In this document: piece after piece, positions 1 to 7,135 of the stretch
Position numbering within the stretch: the first letter of the stretch is position 1
Layout of the letters: each line of letters opens with the position of its first letter
Source: Ignavibacteriales bacterium
GTDB lineage: Bacteria; Bacteroidota; Ignavibacteria; Ignavibacteriales; Melioribacteraceae
Length of the DNA stretch: 64,000 nt
Reading direction: 5' to 3'
Assembly: GCA_020635275.1 (NCBI GenBank)
Contig: JACKAA010000002.1
Coordinates: 558,001 to 622,000 of the forward strand
Notes under the pieces: generated by a model
Databases searched by the model: none
Told to the model about the DNA's origin: nothing
Seen by the model: only the letters and a program-made list of their open reading frames with translations
Position numbers and translations under genes: made by a program

Positions 1-1285
1 TTACTTTTTCAATTGAAGTACCCAAAACTCTTAAAGCTTCAGCTGGAGAATGAAAACCTAAACCATTTGCAGCTGCAACCCAATCCCATCTCCATTGAGC
101 ATGTCTTATATGTTGAAGAGCTGATTTCATTTCATCTTCGGTTGCTCCATTATCCCAAGCAATTTTTGCTTCTAAATGTGCTGCCGCTAAATTAATTTCT
201 GCAATATTTCTTAATTCTTCAATTTTATCTTGGCGCGAATAAACATCCTTTAAAAGTGTTGTCGTTTCTTCTCTATGACAAACTTGACAAGAATTTGCAA
301 CATTTGCCAAAGGACTTTGTACGTGATGATCTGTAAATTTAACTCCACCTTCCGTTTTATAAGGCATATGGCAATCTGCACAAGCTACACCGCGCTGTCC
401 GTGTACTCCGGTCATAAACAATTCATAATCCGGATGTTGAGCTTTAAGCATTGGAGTTTTACTTAAGCTGTGTGTCCAATCTGTAAATTCAGATTCATCA
501 TAATATTCTTCCATTTCTTCTGCACTAAATCCTTTATCCCATGGAAAAGTTAAATATGGAACTCCATCATGACCTTTTTTGTCAAAATAATATTCAACAT
601 GGCACTGTGCACAAACCAAGGATCTCATTTCTTGACGTGAAAAATCTTCCATTTTCTTGCCTTGACGTTCAAATGCTTCAACTAGAGCAGGTCTGGAAAT
701 TTTCAAACCCATTGTTTTATTATCATGACAATCACCACACCCGATTGGATTTACAACTTCGTGACCTTTTTCTTTCCAGGTACCTTTATAAAACTCATCA
801 ATACCAATTTTTTCCATTACTCTTGGAACATCCGGGCTTTTGCATGTCCAGCAAGTAGCAGGCATCGGGTCTGTTGTAGCTCCGCCGGTTCTTAAAGTAT
901 TTCTTATATCTGTAACTGCGTATGCATGTCCTCTTCCTTGATTATAATCTTTTGAAAATCCATAGCCAGCCCACATTACAACCAATTCCGGTATTTGTTC
1001 TAAATAATCTCTCATAACTGAACCGCCGTGTTTACTGGCGAAATCAGTCTCTAATGTTTTTCTATATGACTCATATTCTCTTGGGAAATTTTCTCCCCAA
1101 ACTTCATTTCGTGCATCATCATCAGCAATTGGTTTTACCATTTGCATTGTATAGTAAGCTTCATTCTTTCTTTCAAAAATTGAAGAAGCAAATAGTGCTA
1201 CTAACAGTACAATTATTACGGTAACTAAAAAAAGAATCCAACCAAACTTTGGTTTTTCATTTACTTTTTCACTAATTGGTTTCAT
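1..1285 (-). CDS. nrfA: Ammonia-forming cytochrome c nitrite reductase, catalytic subunit NrfA (3' end outside window)
   Basis: Periplasmic pentaheme enzyme reducing nitrite to ammonium with six electrons. I translated it from the ATG at 1285; 428 codons are visible and the frame is still open at base 1, so the C-terminus lies outside the window (family length is about 480). A single N-terminal membrane segment spans residues 15-33. The lysine-ligated catalytic heme is the CWTCK motif at 145-149. Four CxxCH motifs follow: CGDCH 183, CAQCH 225, CADCH 302 and CQVCH 333. Thus all five hemes are present and the CxxCK type is unambiguous. It begins 27 bases after nrfH and is the last visible gene of the operon. 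An uncleaved N-terminal anchor is an inference. Confidence 0.97.
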   Translation of the reverse strand, partial: MKPISEKVNEKPKFGWILFLVTVIIVLLVALFASSIFERKNEAYYTMQMVKPIADDDARNEVWGENFPREYESYRKTLETDFASKHGGSVMRDYLEQIPELVVMWAGYGFSKDYNQGRGHAYAVTDIRNTLRTGGATTDPMPATCWTCKSPDVPRVMEKIGIDEFYKGTWKEKGHEVVNPIGCGDCHDNKTMGLKISRPALVEAFERQGKKMEDFSRQEMRSLVCAQCHVEYYFDKKGHDGVPYLTFPWDKGFSAEEMEEYYDESEFTDWTHSLSKTPMLKAQHPDYELFMTGVHGQRGVACADCHMPYKTEGGVKFTDHHVQSPLANVANSCQVCHREETTTLLKDVYSRQDKIEELRNIAEINLAAAHLEAKIAWDNGATEDEMKSALQHIRHAQWRWDWVAAANGLGFHSPAEALRVLGTSIEKV

Positions 1286-1312
1286 TTTTTATCCTTTTGT
1301 TAATTAAAATTT

Positions 1313-1903
1313 TTATTTGTTTTTCAAAATCCAATCTGAAACAATTGGCTTAATATCTGGTCTTATAATATTTTGTGCAGAAGATAAACTATGAACTCTT
1401 CCATGTGGAGTTTCTCGGTGACAGTCCCAACAAAGTCTTTCTGAGCCATCATAAATACTTTTTGCATCTATTGATCTTAATGAAATTGGATGTAAATAAT
1501 TTGAGTGGCAGCGAATACAATTTTCTTGAACCGCGGCAATTCCTGCTTCTTTTATTCTAATTACCTGAGGCTCCATACGGAAAGTAAACATTGATGCATG
1601 TCTTAATCCATCACTGGCTTTAAAGAGATATTTCCTAACTATATTATCTTGGGGAACATGACAATCATTACATGTTGCCACTCTTCCATGGCTACCTCGT
1701 TCCCAAGATGCATATTCCGGATACATAACATGGCAGTTTACACAAGTTTGAGGACTATCTGATAGATAAGACACCGCATTAGAAATTTTGAAAGTATAAA
1801 TGATTAATCCGACAAGAACACCCATAATAATTGTAACCGGAAGTTTCCAACTTGGCGGCGGTATTATAAAATCAATTATACTTTTCTTTTTGTTTTCAGT
1901 CAT
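1313..1903 (-). CDS. nrfH: Cytochrome c nitrite reductase small subunit NrfH (tetraheme quinol dehydrogenase)
   Basis: Membrane-anchored NapC/NirT-family cytochrome that oxidises menaquinol and passes electrons to NrfA. The 196-residue protein has one transmembrane helix at about 20-40. Four heme motifs follow: CVNCH 54-58 with Met60 in the CxxCHxM arrangement typical of the NrfH heme 1 ligand, CNDCH 78, CIRCH 129 and CWDCH 158. The conserved stretch after the last heme (RETPHGRVHSL) matches the family. An AAAGGGA ribosome-binding sequence precedes the ATG. It lies between the polyferredoxin gene (122-base gap) and nrfA (27-base gap), so the three probably form one transcript. Confidence 0.96.
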   Translation of the reverse strand: MTENKKKSIIDFIIPPPSWKLPVTIIMGVLVGLIIYTFKISNAVSYLSDSPQTCVNCHVMYPEYASWERGSHGRVATCNDCHVPQDNIVRKYLFKASDGLRHASMFTFRMEPQVIRIKEAGIAAVQENCIRCHSNYLHPISLRSIDAKSIYDGSERLCWDCHRETPHGRVHSLSSAQNIIRPDIKPIVSDWILKNK

Positions 1904-2025
1904 TTTGGATCCCTTTGAAGGTTGCTGAAAAGATTAAAAATAATCAGAAATAATGATCCGATATATTTGAAGTTACTTATTTATAATTTTTAAATCAACA
2001 ATACATTTATAATTATAAAATAAAT

Positions 2026-3108
2026 TTATTTCAATTGTTCTTCCGCTTGTTTGTTTAGGTCTTGCACATCGTTGCTGCTTCTTATATGGCCAATAGAATT
2101 TTTCTGCTTATATAATTCAATGTATTGTTCTTTTGGAACATTATTTTTCCAATTTCCGCTTATCATACCTAATGTTATAATTATAAAGTAAATTGCAACC
2201 ACTCCAAAGGCTACTAATTTTTTTGAAACTTTTTTACCAGTATAAACAGTTTTAAGATCAAGCGTATTTTCAACCGGGCATGCATCAATACAGCTTAAAC
2301 ATGATGTACATTCATCTGAAATGACAGTGCTTACTTTATCTACTTTAATAAATGATGGACATGCTTTTGCGCATAGATTACAATCTATACAACTTTCTTT
2401 ATTTCGTTTAATTTTAGTCGGACTAAATAATGAAAAAAATCCAAGCAGCGCACCATAGGGACAAAGATATCTGCACCAGAAATTTCTAAATATTACTGAT
2501 AGAATTATTAGACCAAAAATTACGTACAAAGAAAATCTAGAAATGTTTGCAAAGAAATAATACATTTTTACATCAGAAATTATGTTATACGGCGAATCGA
2601 GAAAATACTTTAAGGCAACAGCTGTCATTGAAAAGAAAATAGAGTATGCAAAAAATCCAAGCAATAAATACTTTAAACTTCTTAAAGGATAGTCTAATAA
2701 TCTTGGCATTTGTATTCTTTTCTTAAAGAGTTTTTTTCGAATTCTTTCACCAAAATCCCCAAGTGATTCTGAGATAAAACCAATGGGACAAATCCAGCTG
2801 CAAAAAGATTTACCAATTACAAATGAAACTGTTAGAATTGCAATAAATATTATAAGTCCGGCAGGATGAGCTTGGTGAATTTCTCCCGATAGGATAAAAT
2901 AATATAAACTCATTAATGAACTTATAGGCAAAAATGCTTCAACTCCGGGTGGTCTTTCATAAAAAGTTGTTGCTCCGCCCGATTCTAAATAAGTTGTAAA
3001 TAAGTAAAATTCAATACCTATCCATAAAACAATAGCCACAAAGAAAAGTTGAATGTAGGTTCTGTATTTTTGAATAGGCGTTTCTAGGTTTTTGTTTATT
3101 TTAGACAT
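2026..3108 (-). CDS. NapH/CcoG-like membrane polyferredoxin, first gene of the nrf operon
   Basis: Integral membrane iron-sulfur protein likely to move electrons between the quinone pool and the Nrf complex; this role is inferred from gene position. Membrane segments lie near 20-40, 62-75, 82-100, 145-168 and 192-208, with one more near the C-terminus. Two CxxxCP motifs typical of NapH/NosR/CcoG proteins are visible (C103/C107 and C212/C216). Two [4Fe-4S] ferredoxin motifs follow, C240-C243-C246-C250 and C267-C270-C273-C277. The gene is preceded by a strong sigma-70 promoter and a palindrome. Genes of this type next to nrfHA are often loosely named NapH, but a true NapH function in nitrate reduction is not indicated because no napA is visible. 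Confidence 0.85.
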   Translation of the reverse strand: MSKINKNLETPIQKYRTYIQLFFVAIVLWIGIEFYLFTTYLESGGATTFYERPPGVEAFLPISSLMSLYYFILSGEIHQAHPAGLIIFIAILTVSFVIGKSFCSWICPIGFISESLGDFGERIRKKLFKKRIQMPRLLDYPLRSLKYLLLGFFAYSIFFSMTAVALKYFLDSPYNIISDVKMYYFFANISRFSLYVIFGLIILSVIFRNFWCRYLCPYGALLGFFSLFSPTKIKRNKESCIDCNLCAKACPSFIKVDKVSTVISDECTSCLSCIDACPVENTLDLKTVYTGKKVSKKLVAFGVVAIYFIIITLGMISGNWKNNVPKEQYIELYKQKNSIGHIRSSNDVQDLNKQAEEQLK

Positions 3109-3125
3109 TTTTAAATCTTTCTAAA

Positions 3126-3144
3126 TCAGATTATTAATTCTGAT
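3126..3144 (-). promoter_or_regulatory. Candidate operator of the nrf operon (Rrf2-type site)
   Basis: The plus strand reads TCAGATTATTAATTCTGAT, and with the base at 3125 it forms a palindrome with arms ATCAGA and TCTGAT around 8 bases. It starts four bases after the -10 box of the nrf promoter and so covers the expected transcription start, where a repressor would act. A 17/19 identical copy lies in front of the Rrf2 regulator gene at 10770-10788. Binding is inferred. Confidence 0.55.
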
Positions 3145-3148
3145 ATAA

Positions 3149-3177
3149 AATATACGAGAAAAAGACTTAGCTGTCAA
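3149..3177 (-). promoter_or_regulatory. Sigma-70-type promoter of the polyferredoxin-nrfHA operon
   Basis: On the minus strand a perfect TTGACA (-35, plus-strand 3172-3177) and a TATATT (-10, plus-strand 3149-3154) are separated by exactly 17 bases. This is close to the ideal housekeeping promoter and points at the ATG at 3108, which lies about 35 bases downstream of the predicted start site. Confidence 0.7.
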
Positions 3178-3221
3178 CAATTAAAATTATTTTAATCGGA
3201 ATTTTTATTCTTATTATGTAT

Positions 3222-3234
3222 ATTTAGTCTAAAT
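3222..3234. promoter_or_regulatory. Short palindrome ATTTAGTCTAAAT upstream of the DUF438 gene
   Basis: A perfect 6-1-6 palindrome lies about 30 bases before the ATG of the DUF438 gene and overlaps a TATATT that could be its -10 box. A related TTTAGATTAAAT occurs upstream of the Rrf2 gene (plus-strand 10787-10798). It may be a second operator in this divergent promoter region, but it is short and AT-rich. Confidence 0.3.
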
Positions 3235-3265
3235 AAATTCTGAAACTTGGCAGAAAGGATAATAG

Positions 3266-4498
3266 ATGAGTGAATTAATAAATAACAGTAGAAAAAGAGT
3301 TGATAAGCTAAAAGAGCTTATCCTTACTTTACATAAAGATAAATCAGCAAGTGATGTACAAAAAGAATTAACCGAACTAATGGGAAGTGTTCCATATGGT
3401 GAAGTAGTTCAAGCTGAGGAAGAACTTATTCAAGACGGACTTGAGCGTGAAGAAGTTTTAAAATTCTGCGATATTCACACAGCGGCTTTAAAGAGAAATA
3501 TAGATACATCAATGGCAAAGGGAATTCCGGAAGGTCATCCTGTTGATACTTTCATCAAAGAAAATCAAGCTTTGCAAAAAGAGATTGATACAATTCAACA
3601 TATTTATCATACAATTTCTTCAAGAAGCGATGATGAAAACTGTAATGATATTCTAAAAGAAATTCATCAACACTTCAATAATCTGATGGATGTTGATAAA
3701 CATTATGTTAGAAAAGAAAATCTTGTTTTTCCATATTTAGAAAAAAATGAAATTACCGGTCCGCCAATGGTAATGTGGGGAAAGCATGATGAAATAAGAG
3801 GATTCTTGAAATCAAGTATTGAGCTTTTGTGTGATGTACCCGAAGTTACAAAAGAAGAAGTCGAAGGATTTTGGGAACTTATGTTTTATCCGGCAATAAA
3901 TGGAATTCAGGAAATGTTTTACAAAGAAGAACAAATTCTTTTTCCAATGTGTATGGATACTTTGACAGAAATTGATTGGTATGAAATATATAAACAAAGT
4001 AATGAAATAGGTTTTTGCTTATTTTCACCTGAAATTGAATGGAAGCCAAATGTAACAATTGAAGAAAGCGGTAATGTTAATTCGGATAACAAAATCAAGC
4101 TTTCCACGGGATTATTTACAGTTGAAGAAATTGAATCAATGTTAAACAGCATTCCTCAAGACATTACTTTTGTTGATAAGGATGACAAGGTAAGATATTT
4201 CTCGCAAGGGAAAGAAAGAATTTTTGATAGAAACAAAGCAATTCTTGGAAGAGAAGTTCAATATTGTCATCCGCCAAGCAGTGTTCATATTGTAAATCAA
4301 ATTGTTGATGATTTTAAATCGGGCAGACAAGATGAAGCAGTGTTCTGGATAAATATGGGCGGTAAATTAATTCATATAACTTACTATGCTGTAAGAAATA
4401 AAGAAAATGAATATTTGGGAACAGTTGAAGTTACTCAAGACATTACAAAAATTAATAAAATTGATGGCGAAAGAAGATTGCTGACGTACGATAAATGA
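3266..4498 (+). CDS. DUF438-hemerythrin-PAS protein
   Basis: A 410-residue cytoplasmic protein with three parts. A DUF438 domain spans about 10-85. A hemerythrin HHE domain at about 95-230 is rich in His and Glu (HQHFNNLMDVDKHYVRKE, FPYLEK, GKHDEIRGF, KEEQILFPMC), giving a likely di-iron site. A PAS domain of the type often paired with DUF438 spans about 285-395. No kinase, DNA-binding or membrane part is present, so it looks like a sensor or iron-sulfur repair protein rather than an enzyme. The family is commonly linked to NO or oxygen stress. The start follows AGAAAGGA. It diverges from the nrf operon across a 157-base gap and precedes the DUF1858 gene, so a role beside nitrite and NO chemistry is a reasonable inference. 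Confidence 0.88.
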   Translation: MSELINNSRKRVDKLKELILTLHKDKSASDVQKELTELMGSVPYGEVVQAEEELIQDGLEREEVLKFCDIHTAALKRNIDTSMAKGIPEGHPVDTFIKENQALQKEIDTIQHIYHTISSRSDDENCNDILKEIHQHFNNLMDVDKHYVRKENLVFPYLEKNEITGPPMVMWGKHDEIRGFLKSSIELLCDVPEVTKEEVEGFWELMFYPAINGIQEMFYKEEQILFPMCMDTLTEIDWYEIYKQSNEIGFCLFSPEIEWKPNVTIEESGNVNSDNKIKLSTGLFTVEEIESMLNSIPQDITFVDKDDKVRYFSQGKERIFDRNKAILGREVQYCHPPSSVHIVNQIVDDFKSGRQDEAVFWINMGGKLIHITYYAVRNKENEYLGTVEVTQDITKINKIDGERRLLTYDK

Positions 4499-4547
4499 TA
4501 ATGTGTGAATATGGAAACACAATAAAATAGAAATGAAATAAAAAAAT

Positions 4548-4584
4548 GTCATTCCGGTTTTGACAAAGTCAAAGACCGGAATCT
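4548..4584. repeat. Dispersed GTCATTC...GAATC palindromic repeat, copy 1
   Basis: GTCATTCCGG at the left is matched by CCGGAATC at the right, with an inner TTTGAC/GTCAAA stem. It sits between two co-oriented genes and has the same ends as elements at 38761, 44185 and 52606. It is probably a small non-autonomous or REP-like element. Confidence 0.6.
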
Positions 4585-4601
4585 AAAAAGGAATAAATAT
4601 T

Positions 4602-5117
4602 ATGAATAAATTACAAATCACTCCAGAAATAAAAGTAGCTGAACTGCTTGATAATTTCCCGGAATTAGAAGATAAATTAATTGAAATTGCTCCACCCTTT
4701 AAAAAATTAAAAAATCCGGTTTTACGTAAAACTTTGGCAAAAGTTACAACACTTCGTCAAGCAAGTAAAGTTGGCGGAATTTCTTTAGCAGAATTAATTA
4801 ACACGTTAAGAATTGAAGCCGGGCAAAATGAAATTGCTGTTGAAGAAAGTCAAACCAAAAAAGAATTAAAACCAAATTGGGTAATTGAAGAAAACATTAA
4901 AATTACTTATGATGCAAGCTTAGATTTGGAAAACGGAGTTCATCCAGTAGCAAAAGTTTCAAAAGAAATTTTAACATTAACAGAAAATGAAATTTATTTA
5001 TTAATTACTCCATTTTTACCCGGACCTTTAATTGATATTGTTAAAGAAAAAGGATTTTCAACTTTTTCTGAAAACAAATCAGCGGCAGAAGTTCATACTT
5101 ATATCACAAGAAATTAA
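4602..5117 (+). CDS. DUF1858-DUF2249 two-domain protein
   Basis: A soluble 171-residue protein. Residues 1-65 match the DUF1858 helical fold (TPEIKVAELLDNFPELEDKLIEIAPPF followed by RKTLAKVTTLRQAS). Residues 95-168 match DUF2249, a TusA-like fold recognised from LDLENGVHP and the later PGPLIDIVKEKGF. The two domains are often found beside hemerythrin and DUF438 proteins. No catalytic residues can be assigned, and the Cys of true TusA proteins is absent. It follows the DUF438 gene by 103 bases, which hold a dispersed repeat, and ends just before a strong terminator. Confidence 0.82.
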   Translation: MNKLQITPEIKVAELLDNFPELEDKLIEIAPPFKKLKNPVLRKTLAKVTTLRQASKVGGISLAELINTLRIEAGQNEIAVEESQTKKELKPNWVIEENIKITYDASLDLENGVHPVAKVSKEILTLTENEIYLLITPFLPGPLIDIVKEKGFSTFSENKSAAEVHTYITRN

Positions 5118-5127
5118 CAAATAAAAT

Positions 5128-5165
5128 AAAGATGCGATCTTTTAAAAAGATCGTATCTTTTAAAT
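5128..5165 (+). terminator. Rho-independent terminator after the DUF1858-DUF2249 gene
   Basis: A 16-base stem AAAGATGCGATCTTTT pairs with AAAAGATCGTATCTTT with one G-U pair, followed by T. The hairpin shows that translation of the next gene cannot start at the in-frame ATG at 5132. Confidence 0.75.
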
Positions 5166-5170
5166 TGGTT

Positions 5171-5890
5171 ATGATAAACTCAGAATTCTTCAATACGCTT
5201 TCATCAAATTATGATGAAATGATAAATTTTAAAAACTCTCTACAAAACAAAATTGAGAGTTTGAATAAAATCATTGAGCCAGATTATAAAACTGCATTAG
5301 ATCTTGGATGTGGAACTGGAGTTGATTCAATTGCCTTATCTCATCTTGGATTAACTGTTGATGCGGTTGACCATTCTGCGGAAATGATAAATCTTGCCAA
5401 ACAAAATTCACGAAAATATAATGCGCAAATTAATTTTCAAGTTTCAGATTTAACAGAAATTAAACTCAGTAAAAAGTATGATTTAATTGTCTCACTTGGA
5501 AATACTTTGGCAAATATAAGATTTGATAATGTAAGTAAAATAATTTCTTCGGCTGCACAAAGCTTGAATTCAAGCGGTAAAATTCTTATTCAGATTATTA
5601 ATTTTTCAAATATTCCAAGAGATAAAGAATTTATACTAAACACATTTGAAAATGATAAAGTAAAAATTATTAGAAAGTATACTTTTGAAAAAGATGAAAT
5701 TAATTTTGTAATTGATATTACGAATGAAAATAAATCAAAAAGTATTTCCACAAAAATGTTTCCGCATTCTTTAAGTGAATTTCAAAGTTTAGCAAAACAA
5801 AATTCAATAAATATTAATATTTACAGTAATCTGCAACTCGAACAATTCAAAGATAATTCTAAAGATTTGGTGATTTGCTTTAGTAAATGA
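5171..5890 (+). CDS. Class I SAM-dependent methyltransferase
   Basis: A 239-residue Rossmann-type methyltransferase. Motif I, LDLGCGTGVDSIALSHLG, lies near residues 39-56, followed by an acidic residue in VDAVDHSAEM and the motif YDLIVSLGNTLANI. The substrate is not evident. The start is placed at ATG 5171 because the longer in-frame reading from 5132 would begin inside the preceding terminator hairpin. It runs convergently with the next gene, separated by 9 bases. Confidence 0.85.
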   Translation: MINSEFFNTLSSNYDEMINFKNSLQNKIESLNKIIEPDYKTALDLGCGTGVDSIALSHLGLTVDAVDHSAEMINLAKQNSRKYNAQINFQVSDLTEIKLSKKYDLIVSLGNTLANIRFDNVSKIISSAAQSLNSSGKILIQIINFSNIPRDKEFILNTFENDKVKIIRKYTFEKDEINFVIDITNENKSKSISTKMFPHSLSEFQSLAKQNSININIYSNLQLEQFKDNSKDLVICFSK

Positions 5891-5899
5891 AAGTTGGTT

Positions 5900-6829
5900 T
5901 TATAATTTCTTGAAATGTTTCAAAACTCTTAATGCTCTTAAAGTATTCCATCTGCTTGGTTTTCCAACTTCTTCCATATCAAAATGTCTCAGTCCAGGAT
6001 GATGTGATTGAAGTTTCCATAATCCTTCTTTTGTCCTCTTCTTCAAAATTACATCAATTGCATCTTGCATTCGTTCGTCAAAATTTATATTTGCAGATCT
6101 AAAATAATCAAGCGCACGTAAAATATCATAATACCATCTTGTTGGATAGGCAAGTTTTAAAAAACTATTCTTAATAATTTTATTAGATTTATCTGACTTA
6201 AACAACCTGTGCATCAAAATAAATTCTTGTGATTGCTTTTCTGCATCAAGCAATTCTTTTAACCTGTATGTATAACCATTATTTCTGTATTCAAAAATTC
6301 CTTCGAGTACAGAAAGTGTTGTATGTAATGAACTGTGAATCGCTCCCTTTCTATTTGAGTGACAATTAAATCCGCCGTCATTCATTTTTTCAGCAAGTAT
6401 AAAGTCGATTATTGATTTTAATTTTTCCTCATCAACTTTGAAATAAGAGAAATAATTAAGCGCCATTCCATTGATGCAAACATCACTTTTTTTAATTGAG
6501 CCAATAGGATTTATTCCTCCGTCAAACTCATTTATATTTTCTTCCAAAATAATTTTAAGGGTTTCTAAAACTGGTTGACAACTTGGTAAAATATTTAGAT
6601 TCTTTAATTCCAATAATGTGTAATGTGTTGAGGTCCATTTAGGCTGATAAAACTTCATTCCCCAATGGTCATTGGGTTTTCGCAATGATAAGTATTTTTT
6701 ACCCCAGCCTTCTTTTTCAATTTTGCTTCTTAAACTTTTCTTTTCATCACTCAACAAATCTCTGTAAGTTTGATATTGAATTGAAACATCTCCCTTAAGT
6801 AGCCAACTTATAATTTCATTTTGGGTCAT
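5900..6829 (-). CDS. Alpha-alpha toroid protein resembling prenyltransferase/squalene cyclase repeats
   Basis: A soluble 309-residue protein with no signal peptide. It contains repeated helical units with DGG-containing turns (DGGINPIG at about 100 and DGGFNCHSNRKGAIHSSLHTT at about 153), as in the squalene oxidase/prenyltransferase repeat fold. N-terminal GWGKKYLSLRKPNDHWG and C-terminal EGLWKLQSHHPG add QW-like elements. It is about half the size of a true squalene-hopene cyclase and lacks a visible DxDD catalytic motif, so it should not be called a cyclase. No terpenoid genes are nearby. Function unknown. Confidence 0.6.
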   Translation of the reverse strand: MTQNEIISWLLKGDVSIQYQTYRDLLSDEKKSLRSKIEKEGWGKKYLSLRKPNDHWGMKFYQPKWTSTHYTLLELKNLNILPSCQPVLETLKIILEENINEFDGGINPIGSIKKSDVCINGMALNYFSYFKVDEEKLKSIIDFILAEKMNDGGFNCHSNRKGAIHSSLHTTLSVLEGIFEYRNNGYTYRLKELLDAEKQSQEFILMHRLFKSDKSNKIIKNSFLKLAYPTRWYYDILRALDYFRSANINFDERMQDAIDVILKKRTKEGLWKLQSHHPGLRHFDMEEVGKPSRWNTLRALRVLKHFKKL

Positions 6830-7135
6830 AATTTTTCAACCAATTTAGATTTCTTTCTAAACAAAAAATACGAATCAATTTTTTATTCAATCCAAATTTG
6901 CAATAATAAACTATAAAATAAATTTTTCTATCCGCTTGAATTATAACAATTTTTCAGAAAAAAGTTGATCATAATGATAGTTTATTATAAATTGTAATTA
7001 TTATTATTTAGTAATTTTTCGCAATTATACCAAAATCATCCTTTGCCATTTTGTATTCAGTATAGTCTTATTAAATTTTTACTTAATTAAGCTAGCAAAT
7101 AAATAATTTACAAATTAAACTAAAGAAAGAGACCT
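6830..7135. other. Divergent intergenic region upstream of katG
   Basis: 306 bases, very AT-rich, between the toroid protein and katG. An inverted repeat TTTAGA-N6-TCTAAA lies at 6844-6861, next to the start of the minus-strand gene. I saw no convincing PerR, Fur or OxyR-like operator and no near-consensus sigma-70 promoter. Confidence 0.4.

Noticed and set aside
13..858. Three plus-strand ORFs (13-195, 275-466, 541-858)
   Set aside because: They are antisense to nrfA, whose five heme motifs are unambiguous; the ORFs have no family features.
5132..5170. Upstream ATG extension of the methyltransferase
   Set aside because: The extension is inside a strong terminator hairpin; ATG 5171 is used.
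6960..7040. PerR-like box (TTATAAATTGTAATTA) before katG
   Set aside because: Only about 9 of 15 positions match, in a very AT-rich stretch where such matches are expected by chance.
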